Assembly (NCBI GenBank): GCA_017415945.1
Contig: JAFQDR010000094.1
Coordinates: 1 to 23,950, forward strand
DNA length: 23,950 bases
Origin: Oscillospiraceae bacterium
GTDB lineage: Bacteria; Bacillota_A; Clostridia; Oscillospirales; Oscillospiraceae
Direction: 5' to 3'
Part shown: in pieces, positions 13,611-20,504 of the stretch
How the letters are laid out: each line of letters starts with the position of its first letter
Numbering within the stretch: the stretch's first letter is position 1
Translations under genes and position numbers: made by a program
The notes under the pieces: model-generated
What the model was told of the DNA's origin: nothing
What the model saw: the letters and a program-made list of their open reading frames with translations, nothing else
Databases searched by the model: none

Positions 13611-14657
13611 TTATACTCCTACGGTTTCCTTCAGGCCTGCGTTCAGTTCCAGACGTTCCTTTTCTTCCTTGGACAAGCAAACGGTGTGGTACATAATAAC
13701 CACCAGAACAGACATGATCAGCAGCAGGGCAGCCATGCCGGAATATACAGGCAGGTACATATTGCCGTAGCGCTGCACCAGATATTCCATATAGCCCGCA
13801 CCGCCCGCGGCACCAAGGAACAGCACCCACATAACCGCCTGCTTGACCATGAAGCCGTTGGCACGGAGGGACATCACGGTGTAATAGATCATCACCCCTG
13901 CCAGAGACACCGCACCGAGGATCATCACCAGAGAGATGAAGCCGTTGATGGGCAGGAAGCTGGAGTCATAACGGGTGGAGTCCAGAATCACCTGTGTGGC
14001 ACCGTAAAATGCCAGATACAGCAGAGCCACATTGCCGTGAACGGGAGTGTCCCCCTTCATGGGCCAGCTGCGGCGCTTATTGAAGTAGTGCATGACGATG
14101 ACGAACAGCACCAGCATCACAATAAACTCAATGCAGAAGGTAGCCAGACGGTATTCCACCGCACCGTTTGCGGTGGTAACGGGAGATGCCAGAGGCAGCA
14201 TCTGCAGATCGGGGTTATTGATCTGGATCTTGCCGCGGCAGGATACGTTGAACAGTGCGCTCATACGCAGCACCGCAACACCCAATGTGGCAGCGGGTGC
14301 GATGGCATCGAACATCTTGCCCGCGCTGTCGGTCAGGCGCAGTGCCTTCACGATCAGCACCGCAACGACAACGCCGAAAAAGGCACCGGGCAGGCAGTAA
14401 TCCCCTGCGCCGAATTCCGTCAGAGCACCCACCAGACCGCTGTACTGCTCCGCATGGCAGTACCAGTGGATCAGTCGGCTGAACACAGCACCCAGCACAA
14501 TGGAGATGGGCAGCATGGCCCACATGGCGCTCTTCTTGCCGCCGTTTGCCACATACAGACCGTAAGCGAAGTTAAAGCAAACCGCCACAGCCAAGAAAAT
14601 CACGATGGCACTCCAGTAAATGACAATGCCGCCGATACAAATTGCTACTTGATTCAT
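13611..14657 (-). CDS. Divergent Lgt-like (prolipoprotein diacylglyceryl transferase family) membrane protein
   Basis: A 348-residue polytopic membrane protein, longer than typical Lgt (about 260-290) by extra C-terminal helices (about 272-326). The Lgt-like layout is visible: N-terminal helix with YWSAIVIFLAVAV, a GAVFSRLIHW segment, LPGAFFGVVVAVLIV where Lgt has its FHGG motif, RMSALFNVSCRGKI in place of the R-x-G-N-F-x-N-G-E signature, and HGNVALLYLAFYGATQVILDSTRYDS in place of the C-terminal R/E region. Lgt moves diacylglyceryl from phosphatidylglycerol to a lipobox Cys. Here the essential His appears to be Phe94 and the signature Asn appears to be Ala134, so ordinary Lgt activity is doubtful. 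Its start overlaps the stop of NAGPA paralogue 3 (ATGA), a sign of translational coupling. Confidence 0.75.
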   Translation of the reverse strand: MNQVAICIGGIVIYWSAIVIFLAVAVCFNFAYGLYVANGGKKSAMWAMLPISIVLGAVFSRLIHWYCHAEQYSGLVGALTEFGAGDYCLPGAFFGVVVAVLIVKALRLTDSAGKMFDAIAPAATLGVAVLRMSALFNVSCRGKIQINNPDLQMLPLASPVTTANGAVEYRLATFCIEFIVMLVLFVIVMHYFNKRRSWPMKGDTPVHGNVALLYLAFYGATQVILDSTRYDSSFLPINGFISLVMILGAVSLAGVMIYYTVMSLRANGFMVKQAVMWVLFLGAAGGAGYMEYLVQRYGNMYLPVYSGMAALLLIMSVLVVIMYHTVCLSKEEKERLELNAGLKETVGV

Positions 14658-16270
14658 TCCTCGCTGCCTCCTTCCGGAACTGCGGATGCAAAGTAAATAA
14701 TGTCGCTCATGGTACGTTCGTTGCCCCAGTCAACACGGTTGACCAGCTCGCCGTTAAATACCATAGAGGAGGTCTGACCACCGTCCAGAGTGTATGCCAT
14801 GCGTACATCCTTGTCGTAGATGTACCGGGCTGCCTGTGCCAGGGTACAGGTGGTCTGGCAGGGGCCTTCAAAGTTGATGGTCATGGTAATGTAGTGCAGG
14901 TCATCCTTCTGTGCGATGGCTGCACGGGAATAGCGGTTGTTGATCTCGCCGATGGGATACTTTTCGGGGATCTCCAGCAGCTGACCGTTTTCCACCAGAA
15001 TGGGGCCGAAGGCCACAGCGAACACCACGTCGTTGTCCGCTACGAACTGCTCAGCGGCTGCCTTATCGGCAAGCTCCCCGCGCTTGGAGAAGATCATGTC
15101 CCCATCAGCGGTGAAATAAGCGGTATCCACCGTCTTGGGGTTGTGGCGGTACATCTGCCGCTGATAGACGGTAATGCCCAGATCGCGGAAGTTGTAGAAG
15201 TCACCGTTGATGGCAAGGACAGCGTTGACGTTGGATGCCATATTGGTGGGGTATTCCTCCACGGAGGAGCCGTATTCATTGCCCGCCAGTGCGCGGCGCA
15301 GCTGGCTGCCGTGGGCGACCTTCACCTCACCGAAGGTGACCATGTTGCCGTTGATGATTTCCTTCCAGGTCAGTGCGAAGATGGTTTCGTCATAGTAATA
15401 CTGGAAGGGCTCTTCCTCCCAGAAATTCAAGTCGGGGTTCCATGCCAGCTCCTGACCGTCCAGCAGCTCGGCGGCTTCCTCGATCACCGCCTGCACCTCT
15501 GCCACATCAAAGGTGGAGCCGAACTTGCCCTGTGCCTTGGGGGCCACAAGGTCGGATTCGGGAATGGTGAATACCTTCTTGATATAGGTCATGTTTGCCA
15601 GTGCGTCCGCAGCGGCATTGTTCATGGAGTTGCTGAGATTCTGGGAGAGATCCAGCTTCTTTGCGGTATTGGCAGCGGTAGCGGTGCCGGTACCGGGATG
15701 GATGGTCAGACCCACCCACAGCATACACACCATGCTCACAAGAATCAGCAGAGCAGTCAGAGTCTTGGGCACATTGCGCACAGGCTTGGGTTCCTTCTTG
15801 GGCTTGGGAGCCTTGGGAGTTTTTTCCGCCTTGGGCTGCTTGGGTGCCTTGGGAGCCTTTTCCTTCTTTTCGATTTTGGGAAGCTTGGGCTTGGAGAGCT
15901 TGGGGGCTTGCGCCTGCTTGGCCTCTGCCTTGGGTGCTTCCTCGATCTCTGCAGCGGGTGCTTCTGCCTTGGGCTGCTCGGTCTGCTCCAAAGCTGCCTT
16001 CTGGGCTTCGATGGCCTGCTGTTCTTCCATAGCCTGCTTCACTTCCGCCTTTTTTTCCGCATTGGCCTTCATGTTGGCCAGAATGCGCTTTTCAATAGGA
16101 ACTCCGCGGTCGGGACGGGCAGGCGCAGTCTTGGGCGTGGTCGCTCTGGTTTCCTGAGCGGCCTTGCGGGCAGCGGCTCTGCGCTTTGCTTCCGCTGCTT
16201 CGTCAAAGGAGGCTGCTTCCCTGAGAATGCGGTCCAGTTCAGTTTCCTGCTGCTTATTCACATCATTCAT
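14654..16270 (-). CDS. NAGPA-type phosphodiester glycosidase paralogue 3 with Lys/Ala/Pro-rich cytoplasmic tail
   Basis: A 538-residue protein with a single membrane helix (about 169-190). Residues 1-168 are cytoplasmic and charged: a helical Ala/Glu/Arg-rich part (1-100), then a Lys-Ala-Pro-rich low-complexity part (100-166) like a histone H1 tail. Residues about 250-538 form the NAGPA domain, close to that of paralogue 2, with the fullest motif set: INGDFYNFR (354-362), AFGPILVENG (420-429), YTLDGGQTSSM (493-503), VNRVDWGNERTMSD. It lacks the two-helix plus alpha/beta half of paralogues 1 and 2; that half is found at the C terminus of the gene just upstream (18-bp gap). Start supported by AAAGGAGG 8 nt upstream. 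It is the middle gene of a three-gene operon. Confidence 0.85.
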   Translation of the reverse strand: MNDVNKQQETELDRILREAASFDEAAEAKRRAAARKAAQETRATTPKTAPARPDRGVPIEKRILANMKANAEKKAEVKQAMEEQQAIEAQKAALEQTEQPKAEAPAAEIEEAPKAEAKQAQAPKLSKPKLPKIEKKEKAPKAPKQPKAEKTPKAPKPKKEPKPVRNVPKTLTALLILVSMVCMLWVGLTIHPGTGTATAANTAKKLDLSQNLSNSMNNAAADALANMTYIKKVFTIPESDLVAPKAQGKFGSTFDVAEVQAVIEEAAELLDGQELAWNPDLNFWEEEPFQYYYDETIFALTWKEIINGNMVTFGEVKVAHGSQLRRALAGNEYGSSVEEYPTNMASNVNAVLAINGDFYNFRDLGITVYQRQMYRHNPKTVDTAYFTADGDMIFSKRGELADKAAAEQFVADNDVVFAVAFGPILVENGQLLEIPEKYPIGEINNRYSRAAIAQKDDLHYITMTINFEGPCQTTCTLAQAARYIYDKDVRMAYTLDGGQTSSMVFNGELVNRVDWGNERTMSDIIYFASAVPEGGSEE

Positions 16271-16288
16271 GGATGTTTCCTCCTTTCA

Positions 16289-17971
16289 TCAGTATGCGCC
16301 GCCGCACAGTGCGCGCAGCAGTGCTTCGTCGGCTTGGATCTTCCAGCCGTCGTCGGTGTAGATCAGGGTCAGTTCCATACCGCTGGTGGTACGGTAATAT
16401 TCGGGCTTTTCCAGCAGCTCGCCCACAGCCTGGGTATAGGCCTGCTGAGTGACCTCGGGCTTAAAGCTGTTGTCCTCGTTGTAAACAGCGCTTGCAGGGG
16501 CATTGCGCACCATTTCCTCCAGCACATCGTGGGTCTTGTCCCCCAGCTTGCTCTGGAGACGCACAACGTCCAGATGCTCCATGAGCACCTGCTGCTTTGC
16601 GGTCAGACCTTCCTCCAGACAGTCTCCGTAGAGGCGGTAGGAATATGTACTGTGCAGCTGGGCGCTGATGAGCTTGCTTGCTTCATCGGCAGGCTCGTTT
16701 TCCAGACCCAGAGAGCTGTAGTAATCCAGATGCTTGTAGGCTTCCTCGTAGTTGCCTGCCATCACCGCATCGAAGAATGCGGTCACGGTTTTCTGAGGAT
16801 CTCCTGCGGGAGCGGTTATGACGGTACCCAGCTTGGGCCCCATGATGCACACCAGCATGGCAGCACCGAAGCATACCACAGATACCACACCGGGCAGGAA
16901 GCGGATCTTCTTGCGGATGGCAGCCACCATCACCACAAGCAGCATCAGCACGGATACGCCCAGCACCACAACGCACAGAACCAAAGCGCCCCGCATTTCC
17001 GCATCCCCCAGGATCTGGGAGATGTTCAGCTTATTGGCGTTCTCGCCCCGCTCCGCGGTCAGTCGATCCAGCTCCGCAATGGCATTTTCCTCTGCCAGAC
17101 GGGCAGCTTCCTCCGCAGCCATCTGCTCCTCCTGCTCAATACGGATGGCGGTGTGGTACTGGGTGTACTCTGCCATCAAAGTCGCATAGTTGGACAGACA
17201 GGTGTAGGGACGCTTGATGCCGTTGGTGAACATGACAATGGCAATGGGATCATCGGTGTAGACAATGCCGCTGTCGTTGATCTGCAGGGTGTTGCCTGTT
17301 TCCAGATAGCCGTACTTGTGGGCGATCACATAGTCCTGGTCAAAGGCATTGAAGTAGTTGTTGGGCTCCGCATCCTTCATATAGCCGATCACGGAGGGGA
17401 AACGATCCTCGCCCCCCTGATACAGGGTGTTCAGGCAGGTGATGATCTGGCGGGCGGTGAAGAAGTTGTTCTCGTAGAACTTGGCATCCACGGTGTCCGC
17501 ATCCTCACCCATGTAGGGGCAGAAGTAGCGGCGATAATCGGGATAGCCCCCCAGACCGCTGCGCAGGTAATCGGAGAATTCGTTGTTGGATTCCACGATA
17601 GAGCCCTGAATCAGCTTGGAATACACCACGCCCTTGACCTTATCATCAAAGGTCATCTCCCCCTTGGAGATGCGCTCGGTGTATACCATGTTCAAAGGCA
17701 CCTTGTACAGGCTCGCCGCCACATTGTACTTATCGGCGTTGATGTAATGCTCCTCGCCGGTCACCAGATTGCGGTAGCCCAGAGCAATGTCCTCCGCATC
17801 CAGATCGTGCTCGATCATGTACTGCTCGACCACTTCCTCCCAGGTCTTATTCTCGAAGCGGGAGTCGTCGATTTTAATTTTCGTTGTTGTTTCCGCATGA
17901 GCCGTCACTGCCAGAGATGCGGCGGTGCATACTGCCAGAGCAAGGCTCAGGAATCTTTTCATAAGTTTCAT
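16289..17971 (-). CDS. Exported serine hydrolase (class A beta-lactamase-like) with coiled coil, two membrane helices and C-terminal extracellular domain
   Basis: A 560-residue protein. Residues 1-26 are a signal peptide (ending VTAHA). Residues about 40-265 form a penicillin-recognising serine hydrolase domain with S87-L-Y-K90 (SxxK), S128-N-N130 (SxN) and K219-Y-G221 (KxG). All three motifs needed for catalysis are present. Residues 270-312 are an Ala/Glu-rich coiled coil. Two membrane helices (about 328-351 and 357-378) are joined by IRKK, so both ends face outward. Residues about 389-555 (GDPQKTVTAFFDAVMAGNYE, LIYTDDGWKIQ) match the extracellular domain of NAGPA paralogues 1 and 2. True beta-lactamase activity is unlikely; a DD-peptidase or sensory role is possible. 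It is the first gene of the operon; the start at 17971 follows AGGACGG, and an ATG at 17962 is an alternative. Confidence 0.83.
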   Translation of the reverse strand: MKLMKRFLSLALAVCTAASLAVTAHAETTTKIKIDDSRFENKTWEEVVEQYMIEHDLDAEDIALGYRNLVTGEEHYINADKYNVAASLYKVPLNMVYTERISKGEMTFDDKVKGVVYSKLIQGSIVESNNEFSDYLRSGLGGYPDYRRYFCPYMGEDADTVDAKFYENNFFTARQIITCLNTLYQGGEDRFPSVIGYMKDAEPNNYFNAFDQDYVIAHKYGYLETGNTLQINDSGIVYTDDPIAIVMFTNGIKRPYTCLSNYATLMAEYTQYHTAIRIEQEEQMAAEEAARLAEENAIAELDRLTAERGENANKLNISQILGDAEMRGALVLCVVVLGVSVLMLLVVMVAAIRKKIRFLPGVVSVVCFGAAMLVCIMGPKLGTVITAPAGDPQKTVTAFFDAVMAGNYEEAYKHLDYYSSLGLENEPADEASKLISAQLHSTYSYRLYGDCLEEGLTAKQQVLMEHLDVVRLQSKLGDKTHDVLEEMVRNAPASAVYNEDNSFKPEVTQQAYTQAVGELLEKPEYYRTTSGMELTLIYTDDGWKIQADEALLRALCGGAY

Positions 17972-18005
17972 AGTTCATCCGTCCTATAAAAAAGATAACA
18001 TTTTT

Positions 18006-18033
18006 ATTCTACCACAATATGACGTGATTTCAA
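18006..18033 (-). promoter_or_regulatory. Promoter of the three-gene envelope operon
   Basis: -35 TTGAAA (18028-18033), 16-bp spacer, -10 TAGAAT (18006-18011), leader of about 30 nt. Confidence 0.65.
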
Positions 18034-18034
18034 G

Positions 18035-18072
18035 AAAAACCGTTCCCAATTTCCCCAATTTTCTCGGTTTTT
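18035..18072 (-). terminator. Possible terminator of the EamA gene
   Basis: 8-bp stem AAAAACCG / CGGTTTTT with a long 22-nt loop; on the minus strand it ends in TTTTT, right before the operon -35. The long loop makes it weak, so some read-through into the operon is possible. Confidence 0.4.
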
Positions 18073-18085
18073 CCCCACATTTTCC

Positions 18086-18997
18086 TCATTCCGAGGGCTT
18101 TTCCGGCTTTGCCAGCAGAAATACCGTGGTGAGAATGCACCCGAACCCCACAATATCCATGGCCGCGAACTCGCTTTTCAGCCACACCGCACTGATGACC
18201 GCCGCACTGACAGGCTCCACACTGGCAAGCATGCTGGCCTTCACGGGGCCCACATCGTTGACCCCCTGCACATACAGAGGGTAAGCAATGACGGTGCCTA
18301 TCATAATCATCCCCGCCACCGCCAGCCAGCCGCTCAAGGGCAGGTCAACCGTTAGAGGCCAAGGATGCACGATGATAAAAAAGGCGATGCCGCCGATGAG
18401 GGTGCCCACCCCCGTGGTCATAAAGGCACCGTATTTGGGGGCGATGGACTTGGGAAGCATGGTATACAGCACTAAGGTACAGGCGGCAAACAAGCCCCAG
18501 AACAGCCCCGCGGGATTGATGACCATGGTGCGGGGATTGCCGTGGGTAGCCAGCAGGAAGGTGCCGATGATCACCAGCACAATGCTCAATGCCTCGTGGG
18601 ACTTGGGCAGCCGCCGTCCGCTGAAGCATACCAGCACCATCACCAGCACAGGGCCGATGTATTGCAGAACCGTAGCGGTACCTGCGTTGGTGGCATTGAT
18701 GGCCTCCAAATAGGTGTACTGGCTCAGAAGCAGACCGAACACCCCGTACAGCAGCATCATGATACGGTCGTGCTTCTCCTTGGCGCAGTCAATGAGCTTC
18801 TGCCTGTCCCGGGCCGCCACAATGCCCACAGTAATGAGCCCCGCGGTGATCATGCGGATGACCGTCAGCCATTGGGGATCTACCCCGTGTACATTAAATA
18901 AGTATTGTCCGCAGTTGCCGCTGAAGCCCCAGCAGCAGCCCCCAATGAGGGTGCACAAAACACCTCTTATGGGATTGGGTTTATAGTCGGTGGTCAT
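18086..18997 (-). CDS. EamA-family (DMT superfamily) permease
   Basis: A 303-residue protein with about ten membrane helices in two homologous halves. The first half starts RGVLCTLIGGCCWGFSGNCGQYLF and has SQYTYLEAINATNAGTATVLQYIGPVLVML-like helices; the second starts NPAGLFWGLFAACTLVLYTMLP and ends GVNDVGPVKASMLASVEPVSAAVISAVWL. Both halves contain the EamA signature of an aromatic/Ala-rich helix followed by the 'EPV' helix. Members export amino acids, nucleobases or other metabolites; the substrate cannot be told. Start: AAAGGA 8 nt before ATG 18997. Upstream lies a long repeat unit, with no clear promoter; transcription runs toward the envelope operon. Confidence 0.9.
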   Translation of the reverse strand: MTTDYKPNPIRGVLCTLIGGCCWGFSGNCGQYLFNVHGVDPQWLTVIRMITAGLITVGIVAARDRQKLIDCAKEKHDRIMMLLYGVFGLLLSQYTYLEAINATNAGTATVLQYIGPVLVMVLVCFSGRRLPKSHEALSIVLVIIGTFLLATHGNPRTMVINPAGLFWGLFAACTLVLYTMLPKSIAPKYGAFMTTGVGTLIGGIAFFIIVHPWPLTVDLPLSGWLAVAGMIMIGTVIAYPLYVQGVNDVGPVKASMLASVEPVSAAVISAVWLKSEFAAMDIVGFGCILTTVFLLAKPEKPSE

Positions 18998-19018
18998 AGG
19001 TCAATTCCTTTCTTATAT

Positions 19019-19206
19019 GGCTCCCCTGTGTAAGGGGAGCTGTCGAGCGCAGCGAGACTGAGGGGTTGTCACTCACAGCGATATGCAACAATTAAAATAA
19101 CAACCCCTCCGAGCCTCGTTCCTCGGCCTGCCGAAGCTAAGCGGTAAAATCTTCGGCATACCCCACGCTTTGCATGTGGGGCAACCTCTCCTTACACAGG
19201 GGAGGC
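19019..19206. repeat. MITE-like inverted pair of family A repeats
   Basis: A 188-bp unit. The left end reads GGCTCCCCTGTGTAAGGGGA, then GCTGTCGAG and the GACTGAGGGGTTGT tail. The right end reads, on the minus strand, GCCTCCCCTGTGTAAGGAGA then GGTTG. Between them are two more hairpins, GCCGAAG/CTTCGGC and CCCCAC/GTGGGG. The ends of about 22 bp match at all but a few bases. Confidence 0.75.
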
Positions 19207-19278
19207 TTTTTGTTTTTGCCATTCTATCACCATCCCCCGTCCTCGTCAAAATTTTTTCAATTTCATAAAAAATCCCTC

Positions 19279-19307
19279 TTTACAAATCGCCTCTCCTATG
19301 CTATATT
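19279..19307 (+). promoter_or_regulatory. perR promoter
   Basis: -35 TTTACA (19279-19284), 17-bp spacer, -10 TATATT (19302-19307). Confidence 0.7.
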
Positions 19308-19318
19308 TATCTTGCAAA

Positions 19319-19333
19319 CGATAATCGTTATCA
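19319..19333. promoter_or_regulatory. Fur/PerR-type operator
   Basis: CGATAAT-C-GTTATCA, a 7-1-7 palindrome matching the Fur-family consensus TGATAAT-N-ATTATCA at 12 of 14 arm positions. It lies about +6 to +20 from the expected start site, so a bound repressor would block transcription. Autoregulation by the adjacent PerR is likely. Confidence 0.75.
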
Positions 19334-19350
19334 CTAAAGGAGGTTCACGT

Positions 19351-19743
19351 ATGGCGATTCAACGACGCTACAGTAAAAAAAGAGAAGCCATCTACAATGC
19401 ACTGGCCGCCACGCGGGAGCATCCCAGTGCGGAATGGCTGTACCAACAGCTGAAGCCGGAGTACCCGGATCTGAGCTTGGCTACGGTTTACCGCAATCTG
19501 AAGGAAATGGTCGCAAATGGCGACGCGGTCATCGTTGGGGTACTGGAGGGCAAGGAACGCTTTGATGCCTGCCACCATCCCCATGCCCACCTGCTGTGCC
19601 GAGGCTGCGGCAGCGTGGTGGATATTGAGCTGGACCACGGCTTAGAGCATCAGTGTCGGGACACGGAAAGCGAGTACGCAGTGTCCATCGACCCCTACGG
19701 GGTGCAGTTCACAGGCCTGTGCAAGGCTTGCGCAGCTCATTAA
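19351..19743 (+). CDS. perR: Fur-family peroxide-responsive repressor, PerR-like
   Basis: A 130-residue protein. The winged helix is at about 1-65 (HPSAEWLYQQL, LSLATVYRNLKEM). The regulatory metal ligands known from Bacillus PerR can all be matched: H24, D72 (in ERFDA), H78 and H80 (in CHHPHAHLLC) and D91. The structural zinc site is C83-x-x-C86 and C124-x-x-C127. Asp at position 91, where Fur proteins usually have Glu, favours PerR, which senses peroxide by iron-catalysed His oxidation. The genes behind it, reverse rubrerythrin and rubredoxin, fit a peroxide regulon. Start ATG 19351 has AAAGGAGG 7 nt upstream. The spacing of 49 bp to the next gene, without a terminator, supports an operon. 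Confidence 0.9.
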   Translation: MAIQRRYSKKREAIYNALAATREHPSAEWLYQQLKPEYPDLSLATVYRNLKEMVANGDAVIVGVLEGKERFDACHHPHAHLLCRGCGSVVDIELDHGLEHQCRDTESEYAVSIDPYGVQFTGLCKACAAH

Positions 19744-19792
19744 ACAGAGAGAAAATAATTTTTGATACAAAACATTTAGGAGGAAATTTACA

Positions 19793-20380
19793 ATGCAGAA
19801 ATGGAAATGCACCGTCTGCGGTTACATCCACGAAGGCCCCGAAGCACCCGAAAAGTGCCCCACCTGCAAGGTACCAGCCAAGCTGTTTGAGGAAGTTGTG
19901 GGCCCCATGACTCTGGCTGCAGAGCACGAATACGGCGTTTACGCACAGACCGTCAAGAACAACCCCAACATTTCCGAGGAAGACAAGGCATATATTCGTG
20001 AACAGCTGTTCGCAAACTTCAACGGCGAATGCTCCGAAGTTGGTATGTACCTGTGCATGGCACGCATCGCACACCGCGAAGGCTACCCCGAAATCGGCCT
20101 GTACTGGGAAAAGGCAGCATGGGAAGAAGCAGAACACGCAGCAAAGTTCGCAGAGCTGCTGGGCGAAGAGCTGGAACCCATGATGAAGAACGACACCAAG
20201 GCAAATCTGGCATGGCGCGTTGACTGCGAATACGGCGCAACCGACGGCAAGGTAGCACTGGCAACCTGCGCAAAGAAGAACGGTCTGGACGCCATCCACG
20301 ACACCGTCCACGAAATGGCCCGCGACGAGGCCCGCCACGGCCGCGCTCTGGAAGGTCTGCTGAAGAGATACTTCAAGTAA
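19793..20380 (+). CDS. Reverse rubrerythrin (N-terminal rubredoxin, C-terminal ferritin-like di-iron domain)
   Basis: A 195-residue cytoplasmic protein. The rubredoxin-like iron site comes first (C6-x-x-C9 and C22-x-x-C25 in KWKCTVCGYIHEG and KCPTCK), followed by the four-helix di-iron domain with ExxH motifs E112-A-E-H115 and E179-A-R-H182. This order is the reverse of classical rubrerythrin. In Clostridium such proteins are strongly peroxide-induced NADH-linked H2O2 reductases and are known PerR targets. Start: AGGAGG 8 nt before ATG 19793. The gene uses GCA, AAG and CTG heavily, as do the rubrerythrin at 22486 and other presumably highly expressed genes. Confidence 0.95.
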   Translation: MQKWKCTVCGYIHEGPEAPEKCPTCKVPAKLFEEVVGPMTLAAEHEYGVYAQTVKNNPNISEEDKAYIREQLFANFNGECSEVGMYLCMARIAHREGYPEIGLYWEKAAWEEAEHAAKFAELLGEELEPMMKNDTKANLAWRVDCEYGATDGKVALATCAKKNGLDAIHDTVHEMARDEARHGRALEGLLKRYFK

Positions 20381-20414
20381 GGACCAAAACACGAAAATAT
20401 ACCACCCCACATTT

Positions 20415-20452
20415 TCTCCCGACAAAGCCCAACGAAGTGGGTTTGGCGGGAA
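20415..20452. other. Bulged hairpin in the gap before the rubredoxin gene
   Basis: CTCCCG(A)CAAAGCCCA pairs with TGGGTTTGGCGGGA with a few bulges. It is in the 124-bp gap between reverse rubrerythrin and rubredoxin, with no T-run after it. It could stabilise the upstream message or attenuate read-through. Confidence 0.4.
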
Positions 20453-20504
20453 GATGACAAGCAGCGAATGATCCGCAGCTTGCGAGAACGAAAGGACTGT
20501 TAAT

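Larger units (their letters stand above)
18998..19350. other. 353-bp intergenic region between the EamA gene and perR
   Basis: The left part is filled by a MITE-like family A pair (19019-19206). The right part is AT-rich and holds the perR promoter (19279-19307) and a Fur-type box (19319-19333). I see no gene in it. Confidence 0.75.

Noticed and set aside
14642..17989. 1115-codon open frame on the plus strand
   Set aside because: It runs antisense through two real genes with clear motifs and start sites. The Leu/Gly/His-rich translation reflects codon bias of the opposite strand.
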